Origin: Ectobius pallidus
Taxonomy: Eukaryota > Arthropoda > Insecta > Blattodea > Ectobiidae
Direction: 5' to 3'
NCBI GenBank assembly: GCA_964059195.1
Contig: CAXKWD010000005.1
Coordinates: 94,191,882 to 94,255,881, forward strand
Length of the DNA stretch: 64,000 nt
Below, one piece after another: positions 23,324-32,511 of this stretch; the stretch's first letter is position 1; every line of letters starts with the position of its first letter. A model generated the notes under the pieces. That model saw only the letters and a list, made by a program, of their open reading frames with translations, was not told the DNA's origin and searched no databases. The position numbers and the translations under genes were made by a program.

Positions 23324-23927
23324 ATAATTCGTCAAGTTAGTGATGCACAAGGCATAGAAAGCTTCCTGACTTAGTAAACAACTTGCACTGCATGTGGCAG
23401 TTTAGTGTTCTGTTGACGTCGTTGTGTGTTGTGCGTTCTTGACAACCAGTGGCGGATCATAGCTAAAATGAGTGGGGGTGCTGCTCCAGAAAATGTTCAG
23501 CCTTTTGTTTAGAAAAGCTACTAAGTAATATCACAGTATAAGTATTAATACAGTAAGGAAACTGTGTGTTAAAAGTCCTATGACAACTTGTTAGCTGGGC
23601 GACACTAGCGCTCCATGCGGCGGTTGAGTAAAACTGCATTCTCACCATATAAAATAACTTGGAAAAATGCATAAACACATAACAAAATATGTTATAATAA
23701 GAGAAAAAAATCTTCTTTCAAAACTGAATTTTAAATTTAAGAAACAATGAAGCATGTATTATATTTTAGTTAAGATCAGGCACAATTTTTAAATGCCACT
23801 TACCTGTGACGGATAGTTAACTTGCACTGCAGTTCCTAGGGCTATTCTTATTACAAGTTTTAATAACTTCAAGATGATTCTTGGTAAACCAATTATAACT
23901 CATTTTTATTTTTAAAAGTAGCCTAAT
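23324..23927. other. subterminal region of the giant element, no gene recognised
   Basis: Downstream of the THAP exon on the minus strand, where further transposase exons would be expected, I find only short frames without motifs. A CAGTGGCGGATC string at about 23451 resembles a hAT terminus, but no matching partner was confirmed. Confidence 0.45.
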
Positions 23928-24395
23928 CCACCGCTGTGGCTCAGGGGATGCGTTCAATCCTCTCACGCAGCGGGCCCGGGTTCGATTCCTGGTCGGGACA
24001 AGTTACCTAGGTGGGGTTTTTTCTGGGGTTTTTCCTCACCTTTGAGACAAATGTCGGGTAACTTTAGGCCCTTGTGGTCCCCAGATATCATCTGGCTGTC
24101 ATTATCATCTTCATCCCATCCTCGCCTTGTTTGGAGTGAGTGTGTGTGTGAATGGTGTGTCTCGTCCTATGTGTTCGTGTTGTCTCGGAGGTGGCCCCGG
24201 CATTGGGCTGATCACTCATTCGGGGAGGCCCTCCATGTCTTTGTCTGGTCAAAAAAGTATGTATGTGATCCAAAGATAATCCCTCTCCCGACAGGTCGCG
24301 GCCCTGTAAGGCCCGGGCGGCTTGGGTCGCTTAAATCCTAAAAAGGGAGAGGTTAAACTACGAGAAAGAAAGAAAGAAAGAAAGAAAGAAAAGTA
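23928..24395 (+). mobile_element. tRNA-derived SINE family A, copy 4 (most complete)
   Basis: Complete from head (CCACCGCTGTGGCTCAGGGG near 23929) through B box GGTTCGATTCC near 23980 to a perfect GAAA tail at about 24362-24392. It is the best full-length reference for this family in the window, about 460 bp. It inserted into the left end of the giant element, between the THAP exon 2 and the left TIR. Confidence 0.85.
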
Positions 24396-24532
24396 GCCTA
24401 ATATTACATTAGAATAGAAATGTCATCATTTTACAAAAATAATACAATATTACATAAAATACAATACAAAATTCAAATAAAAATATAGGTTTCTATCAAT
24501 ATTTCTCAATTTCTAATACTCCAAAACTGCTT

Positions 24533-24698
24533 TTAGTATACAGTCGGTACAGCAGTTTTAATTAAAGAGTTCTTATTGGAATTCATAAACTGGCTGTTTT
24601 CGAAGTGTTCCAAACATAGGCGGCAATTTACATTTAAATATTTTACAGTTTTTGTTAGTAGGTCTTCTCGCCGACTATTGATGACCCATTTTTTACAC
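24533..24698 (-). CDS. THAP zinc-finger protein, exon 2
   Basis: Minus-strand exon preceded by the acceptor GTAATGATTTCAG; its first base completes an Arg codon begun in exon 1. It reads CKKWVINSRREDLLTKTVKY, then YLNVNC, RLCLEHFENSQFM and ends KTAVPTVY before TAA at 24535-24533. The second Cys pair partners (C-x2-H in CLEH) and the closing AVPT[V/I][Y/F] box are hallmarks of the C2CH THAP domain, a sequence-specific DNA-binding module of about 90 residues. Joined to exon 1, the domain is complete (89 codons). Either the protein ends here, or a donor inside the last codons (ACT|GTATAC) leads to a further exon that I could not find. The frame is intact, with no stop or frameshift. Confidence 0.82.
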
Positions 24699-25317
24699 CT
24701 GAAATCATTACAACAATTGAAGGTAGATCGAAGCCGTAAGATACAGAAACAAAATACAATCTCAACAATGAAGTTGAGGACGAGCAGTGTGACAAACCTA
24801 TATTCAAAGGTCACTCTTTAATATAATTTATAACTTAAACGTTGATTTTAAAGGTGGGAAAAACCTTGGACTAGATACGCTTCTTAACAGTAGCCTTTTT
24901 TAGGTAAGCCTATTGCTTGCCTAGGTTTGGATAATGATGTCATGTTAGTTTACTGTCGCAAACACCTTAATGGCACATGTATCCGAGAATTTATGATGTA
25001 AGATTATATTTTCGTCATCTTTACGCCTACATCGTGTTCGAGAAAATAAATATCGTACCGCCTGTAAAATCGGCTATGTGCACTTTTTTACGAAATTGAG
25101 TTATGTGCACTGATATTCCTTAGCATTGATCCTTACAACCGGGCATGTGGATCTTTCATTGTCAGGTTTGTGCAAGCAAAGAAAAAAAATCGGCTACATG
25201 CTGCAAAATGGCCATGTGCATTAGAGCTCACATAGCCATTCTTGACTGCCAACACGGCACACATGTTTGTATACATAACCGGCCCTGACATATACATTAC
25301 AATGCACATAGGAAATA
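24699..25317. other. left end of the THAP intron, unassigned
   Basis: No further exon or bounded repeat recognised. The 3' end of the 18.7-kb intron lies at 24699. Confidence 0.45.
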
Positions 25318-25842
25318 AAATCAGGTAAACTGATGTAACAAAGTGCCAGTATGTTTTTGTTTAATCAGTTATGACTGCAATTATGATATGCAGAATATGT
25401 TTTTTTTTTAAATTGATTTCCAAGTTAAGCTCCAGATTTATTCATTAAGCAGAGCTTACGGAAGAAGAAAGGTCTACCATCTCGGCCACCTGGGTCATTT
25501 TAACGGTCTAGTTGGATAAGCGAATGCACTGCCTTCTATATCTTACAAGCCATGCTGCTTGAAATCTGACAACACAGGAGGTAGTCCTATCTGTGGTGGT
25601 CTGTGGGAATCATTTGAATACGTTTTTAATGCAGATATTTTTCTTTATCACAAATACCGATTTTATTTAGGCGAAATCAGTAAGTCTATTATATGTATTA
25701 CATAGCATATACTTGTGATGTGCATAATAACGTAATGCGCGGTGACTCCACATAGCCTATCCGAAGGAATTCGTAGTTTTCAGTGTCTCCTCATACGTTA
25801 CGATGTCGCGTTTTTTTCTTATTTTATTGATAATAACCTCAC

Positions 25843-26564
25843 TTATCCTGTTAGGCCTACGAACTCTGTTATTTTACCCACAACAGAGTCATATTTTATT
25901 AAACTGCTACACTTCTCTGGGTCATTTTGTACCACCACTGAGCTAGTTGTCCCAGGTTTAATATAACCTAGAACACTGATATCTCTTTTCTTGTCACATG
26001 CACTTTGTGGAAGACTACGCTCATGACTGTCACTGAAAAGAATAACTTTGCCTAATTCCTTGGGAACACTCAGCTTTCCGTTATTTGCTGTCAAGTCATT
26101 CATTCGTTCATCATCCGGTGGTGAACTGTGTTGATTCGCCAGCACTTTTGAGGTTAAGGTTTCAATCCCGTTCATTACCTTCACCAAACTGTAGGAAAAC
26201 GCTGGTAGTAATATTGGGAGGATAGGAGATTGAATATATACGATTTGGCGTCTGCCACATTGAGATGTATTAGGCCTACTGTGAGCAGCTTGATAAAAGT
26301 TCTTACCAGTAGAAGTGACTCTATTTCTCTTCAATTCTTCTTTAATACCAGCCAATTCTTCCTTAAGGACACTAATATCATACCGTACCTCACTCTGGTA
26401 TTCGTTTGTAGCTGATAAACACGAAATTCTTCTGTGTAAAACTGTTCTCTGGTGTACTCAATTACAGGTGACGGTTTATATAAATCTCTCATTATGTACA
26501 CGGTTTTTACCTTCCCCATGCTCTCCAGTTGGTCTTCAGGTGTATCTAGATGTTCTCTAAACAA
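25843..26564 (-). pseudogene. degenerate SGNH-hydrolase-like ORF in a repeat element
   Basis: The frame ending at 25843 reads VSVLKEELAGIKEELKRN-like coiled-coil sequence, then LSVPKELGKVILFSDSHERS and ISVLGYIKPGTTSSVVVQN. FSDSH[E/G]R followed by a V-x-G-x-[I/V]KPG/KPNA block resembles the N-terminal half of an SGNH-hydrolase-like domain found in ORFs of several arthropod repeats (recalled). The catalytic GDSH-type Ser is in SDSH. The C-terminal half with the second catalytic block is absent; the upstream part is in another frame (26331-26564). It is therefore a broken coding region of a mobile element and not a host gene. Confidence 0.4.
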
Positions 26565-27636
26565 TAGGCGATGACTGGGATTACTTTAAGCTGAAATATG
26601 CTTAATTTTTCGATGATTCTGATGGAGTTCATTGCTTTATTTACAACATGTTCATAGCCGATAGGACTACCGATGCGATGTTGCCAGATTTAACAGCATG
26701 GCTTTTAAGAAATAAAGAAGGTAGTGGCGAATGTAAATCAATATGTTTTTTGTCATAGCTACCTGTATTTTAATTTCCAAGGCCTTATAAGATCACAGTA
26801 AAACAATAGGCTATGTTGTCAAGATAACTGATTTTCATTCTTTTATAAATTCTTTCGAATACGTATATTACCATAAAATAGGCACTAAATTGAGCATTAC
26901 TCCGAAACAGGTCAACCGATTTTATCCATTATGAATAGACGTCTTCCCATGGACATTATAAATGTGTATACCAAATTTCATAAAAATCCGGTAAAGCGTA
27001 TTTGAGTTACCGCGTCTTTAAAATATACACTAAATTGGGTTTTACTCCGGTACCGGTCTACCGATTTGGTCCAATATCAGTAGACGTCTTTCCACGTACA
27101 TTATAAATGGGTATACAAAATTTCAGGAAAATCCAATAAAGCATATTTGAGTTATCGCGACTTCTTATATATTAACATAAAAACACTAAATTGGGCATTA
27201 TTCCGGTACTGGCCAACCGATTTGGTCCAATATCAATAAACGTCTTCCCATGGACATTATAAATGCGTATACGAAGTTTCATAAATATCCGATAAAGCGT
27301 ATTTGAGTTATTGCGCCTTTAAAGTAGACACTAAATTGGGTTTTACTCCGGTACCGGTCAACAGATTAGGTTCAAATTCAATAAGGCACTTCTCATGGAC
27401 GTCATAAATGGGTATACCAAGTGTCATGGAAATCCGATACAGCGTATTTGAGTGATGGCGCCTTTCTATTAGAAAGGCGCCATAATCTATTAAAATAGGC
27501 ACTAAATTGGGCATTACTCCGGTACCGGTGAACCGATTTGGTTCAATATCAATAGGGTTCTTCCCATGGACATTATAAATGTGTTTTCCAAGTTTCATGA
27601 AAATCCGAAAAAGCGTATTTGAGTTAGGGTGCGTAC

Positions 27637-27722
27637 AGACACACGGACAGACGGACAGACAGACGGACAGACAGACGGACAGACAGACGGACAGACAGAC
27701 GGACAGACAGACGGACAGACAT
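27637..27722. repeat. CAGACGGA microsatellite
   Basis: A tandem run of CAGACGGA and CAGA units near the right end of the repeat copy at 25318-27769. The long Ser-Val-Cys-Leu frame on the minus strand is a product of this run. Confidence 0.9.
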
Positions 27723-27774
27723 TTTTTCGTCCACCACACAATCTCATAAAGTACCATACTGGCACTTAATAACC

Positions 27775-28316
27775 ACGTACCTCATCACACGAGATGTTAG
27801 AAATGTTCTCCTCTTTCATCCCCACAATACTGGCACCTTTTTAGGAAATTTTCTTTCACGCGCGTAAGTTCAGCTTCCGAGACAGAGGTACTTTCTCTTC
27901 TAACAGTATGTAAATATTATTTATAAAGAAACTTGAAAAATAAAGTGTATAGGTCAATTTCCCATACATAAGAAGAACTTAAAGACAATATCACAAAAGA
28001 AATTAACTCCATCTCGGAAGCTGAACTTATTACGCGTGAAAGAAAATTCCCTAAAAAGGTGCCAGTATTATGTATGCAAGAGGAAAACATTTCCAACATC
28101 TCTTGTGATGAGGTACGTGGTTATTTTCATTGTAATTTTAACTGTAAATGTGAGAACCTGAATCATTACACCGACCGCGGCATTATTTGCGTGGATATTT
28201 CACCCGATCGCTCGGGAGTTGGAGCTGTGCCAGCCGCGACGCAGAAACCCGCGTCATTGGCCAACTCTTGCGTGGGACTCACTGTATATACAAGACTTTT
28301 ATTGTATGGACTTTAA
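27775..28316. repeat. interspersed repeat G, copy 1, with inverted arms
   Basis: The first ~130 bp (about 27775-27890, CACGAGATGTTAGAAATG...) is an inverted copy of about 28000-28130 (...ACATTTCCAACATCTCTTG). The remainder to 28316 matches 38770-39180 at about 85-90 percent by eye, including GAGGTACGTGGTTATTTTCA and CACCCGATCGCTCGGGAGTT. Function unknown; the 85-codon frame is not conserved between the copies. Confidence 0.65.
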
Positions 28317-28361
28317 GCACATTTTTAACAGTTTTAAAAGTTTTTAGTAATATTTATCACT

Positions 28362-28931
28362 AGGATTAGGATGTTTATGAAATGTCATATTTTTATTCTG
28401 ACTTCTGGTCATTTTGTGGTGTTGGTCATATTTTAACCACATTTGTAATTTAATGTCATATTTCAGTTATAATTTCGGTAAAGGTGCACAATTGTGTAGG
28501 GTATGTACTACATGGTCGATTTAAATTTGAAATTTATTTCAATTATTTAATGTTTATGCCAAAATAATAGGCAAGTTAGATTTTTAAATTAATGCAATTG
28601 TTCATATTTTATTGAAACACGCAAGATCTACAAAATATTACGAGTATTTGGAGTTGATGAAGCCAGCAAAGAAGAGAAAATTCTTTAAAAATAGAAGTTC
28701 ATTAGAAGTAAAACTGTAAATCACCTGTAAAATTGTTAAAAAGTGATGATCTGATTGAATTAATGTGAGGTAAGAATTATGTCTTTTAAAGTTTTAAACG
28801 GGAACATTTATTTTTTGAAATTATGTTATTTTATTAGGTCATATTTAGGATTTTTGGTCATATTTAGTCATTTGAAGGCCATATTTGCAGTCATATTTTC
28901 CGCTCTTTTAGGTCATAAACATCCGAACCCT
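28362..28931. mobile_element. MITE with 10-bp target duplication, just upstream of a gene
   Basis: Ends AGGATTAGGATGTTTAT and ATAAACATCCGAACCCT are imperfect inverted repeats. A perfect 10-bp duplication ATTTATCACT lies at 28352-28361 and 28932-28941. Duplications of 9-10 bp suggest a Mutator-type element, though the interior has no coding region. GTCATATTT repeats are frequent inside. A truncated copy lies at about 38632-38776. It ends only ~155 bp before the first ATG of the gene at 29088. Confidence 0.75.
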
Positions 28932-28941
28932 ATTTATCACT

Positions 28942-29087
28942 AATTCATTGTTTGTACAAGGTTTTATATTTCTAGACTAGTAGCGTATGCTACTTGTATA
29001 TGATAACCATAATAAGATAAGTTATGTTTAATAAAGTAGGATAAGTGTCTACTCTTTTTAAACACTGAGCATAGGTGGAAATTATAA
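28942..29087 (+). promoter_or_regulatory. possible promoter/5' leader of the repeat-protein gene
   Basis: 146 bp between the MITE and the ATG at 29088. It contains a TTTTATATTTCT string near 28963 that could serve as a TATA element and an in-frame TAA directly before the ATG. A CATAG splice-acceptor-like site at about 29066-29070 means a non-coding first exon further upstream is possible. Weak evidence. Confidence 0.25.
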
Positions 29088-29684
29088 ATGAAAAAGAACA
29101 AAAATATCAGTTCGCCAGTCTTCGGCGATTCGGTTGTCATTGTCTTATGCGCGAAAATGGTTGATTATCGTCGTTGCCGCGCAACATCTAACATCTTTCG
29201 AGAATCCTTCGAAATTTTCAGTCAAGTATTTACCAAACAAAATAATGGATCGGCCCACTTCGAATCCACGTCTAGTGGTTTTACAAAAAACACCAAGGAC
29301 TCCTGGATATCTAAATTTAGAAAGAAAATTAGGTCAATTTATATTTTCAAACCGAGCGACTCCGACCACAGTAAAGATTCAGCATCGGCATCACCTGAAC
29401 CACCCCACCTCACCTTAGTGCCGAAGACAGAAAGGAGGAGAATGAAGGATCACCCTGTATCTAGACACCTCACCAAGTCCAAGTCCGCCTCACCGGCCAG
29501 TCTTAGAATCGTGAAGCTACGGCCAACACACACCAGGTCTGTGATGGACATACCCCGGCAGAAGAATCCTGTATCAGAAAAGAGGCAGCTGTCCCATATT
29601 CCCAACAAGCCACTTCCTGCCCATGCCCTCAGGTTTCAAAAGTCCGGCAAGATTCCCGAATATATGCCTGAGTCCATCCCTAAG
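29088..29684 (+). CDS. unrecognised basic repeat protein, exon 1
   Basis: 199 codons open from ATG 29088, which follows an in-frame TAA. A second in-frame ATG at 29157 (MVDYRRCR) has the better start context (GCGAAAATGG), so the protein may begin there. The exon ends with CCTAAG|GTAATT, a good donor in phase 0; reading on gives a stop 10 bases later. The segment is rich in Lys, Arg, Ser and Pro, with no signal peptide or membrane segment; it ends PEYMPESIPK. It joins precisely to exon 2 at 32512 (also phase 0). No known family recognised. Its length, codon-level openness and matched splice sites support a real gene. It lies wholly within the giant element and within the THAP gene's intron, on the opposite strand. 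Confidence 0.7.
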
Positions 29685-29729
29685 GTAATTAAATAGTATA
29701 ACATGGAATCCGCCTTATACCATAATAGT

Positions 29730-30451
29730 TAGACCTGGGATTTTAGGCTCTAAAAAATTAGTTTTAGGCTTTTAACACAAGTAACTTAAATAGACTTTTA
29801 AAAGAGAAAATTGGCACTTAAAATAAGCTTTAAAAATGAGTAAATAGACAGAAAATAGACTTTAAAATACTACAATATGCTCTTAAACTGTAACGTGATT
29901 TTTTTTACTGTAAAAAGCGTGGTATACCTATTCTGAACAGAAATAATTGTAGTATTGCGATGCAAGCAATGGAGCATGCTGATTATTGAAAAAAAAGAGA
30001 CAGAATTAAAAATCCTTTATCAAAAACAGTTTTGTATTATATGAAAAATTCACACGGTATGTCCCTTCTTACTGTATACATATATATATATATACCTGCT
30101 ATTTGTTGTTTTGAGCGAATCCTCCCCGTCAGTCAGCATTTCTTTTGCGACAAGTGTTTGGGAAAATCAAGTTTCTGTGAAAAACCCACCCTCTGCTGTT
30201 CTGCTCTTTATTCAGGGATGTCCATTAAATGATTGTAAAAGTTACAGAAGTTTGATTTTATTTTAAATTTACAAAATAGGCATTTTAGGCACTAAAAGAG
30301 CAAAAATAGGCTCCAAAGGTCCAAATAGGCATTTTAGGGCACTATAAAACTCTATAAATGTAAGTGATATATCATGAAATGTCAACAAATTTACAGAACT
30401 TCATGCTATTTCATAAGGAACAAAATAGGCATTTGCCTTATCCCAGGTCTA
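29730..30451. mobile_element. hAT-type MITE with TAGACCTGGGAT termini
   Basis: Inverted ends TAGACCTGGGAT and ATCCCAGGTCTA, flanked by a perfect 8-bp duplication ATAATAGT at 29722-29729 and 30452-30459. The interior is AT-rich with TTAGGC-type subterminal repeats and no coding region. Confidence 0.85.
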
Positions 30452-30559
30452 ATAATAGTACACAAGCCCATAAAGACATTTATCAAAACAGGAGTATGTG
30501 GCTATGCTCGTTTTCCAAGATTTTCATACGAGTGTCTTAATGGCCATTATGGGCACTAT

Positions 30560-31082
30560 TAAAAACACTTTTTTATTTCAGCTGTACTCTCACTCATTCA
30601 CTATAGCCACAGCCCGTTCTTGGAATTCCTTCTCACAAGATATCAGGGGTAGTCGGAGAGTACATTCTTTCAAAACTGGGCTTATTAAACAATTATTGTC
30701 CAGTGAACAGAACTAGCTCTTTGTAGTCACTCCATCTCTCATTGTACATATTAGCATTACTTCATCTTCTTATAACTTAAATAACTACCCAGGCCTATAA
30801 CTTTATTTCACAAACTTAAAAGTTCCATTATAAGTTAATTTGACATTTTCCTTGTTTTGCTTGTAATATTATTTTTTCTTCCATGAAACTTACTCTTTTT
30901 ATGAAACATATGCTTTTTACTTAATTAATTATTATGTTTAGCCTTAACCTTAGTTTTAGTATTAGTCATTAGTATCTTATCCATTACTTTGTTATTAATG
31001 TAAAACTACATTGTATTTTTAACCTGCTTGAGTGGAAGAGAAGGTCTTATGGCCTTAACTCTGCCAGGCAAAATAAATAATT
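30560..31082 (+). mobile_element. LINE 3' end (CR1/L2-like)
   Basis: A short coding trace near 30590-30716 reads TIATARSWNSFSQDIRGS and ends SFKTGLIKQLL before a stop, the usual last residues of CR1-type reverse transcriptases. It is followed by about 370 bp of untranslated sequence ending CTGCCAGGCAAAATAAATAA, the typical 3' terminus of this group. Severely 5'-truncated. Confidence 0.7.
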
Positions 31083-31359
31083 TATACTCCTTTTAGCTGC
31101 GAGGCCATACCAGGGGTTCGGGATATGTGTCTATACAGTAGGGCAGGCCATGGAACAATTGATTATCAATTGTTTCTATTACTGGAGTATTTTTATGGAG
31201 TAAATTCAACTGATATTAATTTAAATGGATATGATACAGGATGAAATAGTGAGGATGATTCATGATATGTAAATATCCAATTCGGCATTTGCCTTTACGA
31301 CTGGGGAAACAAAAAAAAAACATGTCAAATAGGCCGGCCACGAGATTTAAAAACATTAT

Positions 31360-31541
31360 TCAGATCTAGTGGATATTGTGGTGCCAACGGCGGGACTATA
31401 AGGTTTACGTCACGGGAAACCGGGGCACCCGGCTGCCCTGATCCCATTTTGTACATCCCAAATTCAACATGCATCCACAGAGATTTGATCCCGGGTCCCA
31501 GCAGTGGAAGGCGAGCAGTCTAACTGCTCAGCCATGGATGA
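31360..31541 (-). mobile_element. tRNA-derived SINE family E, copy 1
   Basis: On the minus strand, an A-box-like CATGGCTGAGCAGTTAGAC and a B box GGATCAAATCTC. The same head is found at 62815-62957. The right end is near 31541; the left border is approximate. Confidence 0.6.
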
Positions 31542-31626
31542 ACTATTAAAAAAATACTTGCATTAGCAATTATTGCTTTAAGTCTCTATAGTTTCATAAT
31601 TTATAGTTAGTATGCTATATAATATA

Positions 31627-32139
31627 CGAGGGTGGATCGAAAAGTAAAGCATAATAATTTCTTTTACAAAAAGTTTAATAGTTACAATTACAAATAAAGT
31701 CACACGTGAAGGGACATCTTTTGTCTACTTTTCTAGAAAATCGCCAAGTTTCTTAACACATTTCTCCCATCGTGATAACAGTTTAAAAATATCATGTTCA
31801 TAGAAGTTCGTTCGGTTGGCGTATAGCCATCTGCGGAATGCTGTTTTCACTTCTGCGTCTGACGCAAAGTTTTACCGGTCATAAATTTCTTCATGGGACC
31901 AACGCTTTGCGTCAGATGCAGCAGTGAAAACAGCAGTCCGCAGATAGGTATACGGCAACCGAACGAACTTCTATGAACAGGGTATTTTGAAACTGGTATC
32001 ACGATAGGAGAAATGTGTTGAGAAACGTGACGACTATATAGAAAAATAGACAAAAGATGTCCCTTCATGTGTGCATTTGTTTGTAATTGTACCGATTCAA
32101 TTTTGTAAAAAAATTGAGTTACTTTTCGATCCACCGTCG
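31627..32139. mobile_element. fold-back mariner-type element
   Basis: Ends CGAGGGTGGATCGAAAAGTA and the complement (TACTTTTCGATCCACCGTCG) flanked by TA on both sides, as in Tc1/mariner. The two halves are inverted copies of each other almost to the centre; for instance GTTCGTTCGGTTG near 31806 pairs with CAACCGAACGAAC near 31955. Both halves derive from the same end of a mariner, so it has no transposase. Confidence 0.8.
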
Positions 32140-32511
32140 TATATTTTTAGCACTGCCTTTTAGACTGTATTACTCGTGTATACACTGCCTGTCCTATACG
32201 GCTAATTTTGCGTACGCGGCGACATTACAGATGGCAGTACCATTCACACCCAGCTGCAATACCCTTTAACATTACCGTATGCTGTGTTGCCCTCTGAAGT
32301 ATAAACTCGGAAACTGAAATATGCTGGAATTTCATGCTATCTGGGTGTGAACTGTGTCGCCTCTACTGGAGATATTAGGCGATTTAACAATACTCTGATC
32401 TCCATGTTAAAATTAAGCATGGACAGGCAGTGTAATTCTCGAGACGGCGGTGATTTTTAGTTGGCACTCAATATAATGAAGGGTCCTTTATCTTTTTAAT
32501 TCATCCCAAAG

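Larger units (their letters stand above)
25318..27769. mobile_element. 145-bp-module repeat family, copy 2 (long form, carries ORF)
   Basis: Left end ATCAGGTAAACTGATG followed by AAGTGCCAGTATG; right end CATACTGGCACTT, so a 13-bp inverted repeat lies near both ends. The right half holds five modules, starting at 26884, 27029, 27185, 27330 and 27501, each containing ACTAAATTGGG and CCGGTACCGGT...CCGATTTGG. Next to the right end is a CAGACGGA array at about 27637-27722. The left half contains a degenerate minus-strand coding region (25843-26564) that is missing from the shorter copy at 39201. The family is probably nonautonomous; I cannot assign a superfamily. On the minus strand the left end would be a 3' end with a short TTTA-type tail. 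Confidence 0.72.
29685..32511 (+). other. intron of the repeat-protein gene, filled with mobile elements
   Basis: GT at 29685 and AG at 32510-32511, with a pyrimidine-rich acceptor tract TCCTTTATCTTTTTAATTC. The 2.8-kb intron holds, in order, a hAT-type MITE, a LINE 3' end, a SINE and a fold-back mariner. Confidence 0.7.

Noticed and set aside
27308..27757. 149-codon minus-strand ORF (poly Ser-Val-Cys-Leu followed by NSNTLFRIFMKLG)
   Set aside because: Product of the CAGACGGA microsatellite and the 145-bp modules; module spacing of 145 bp is not a multiple of three, so no conserved reading frame.
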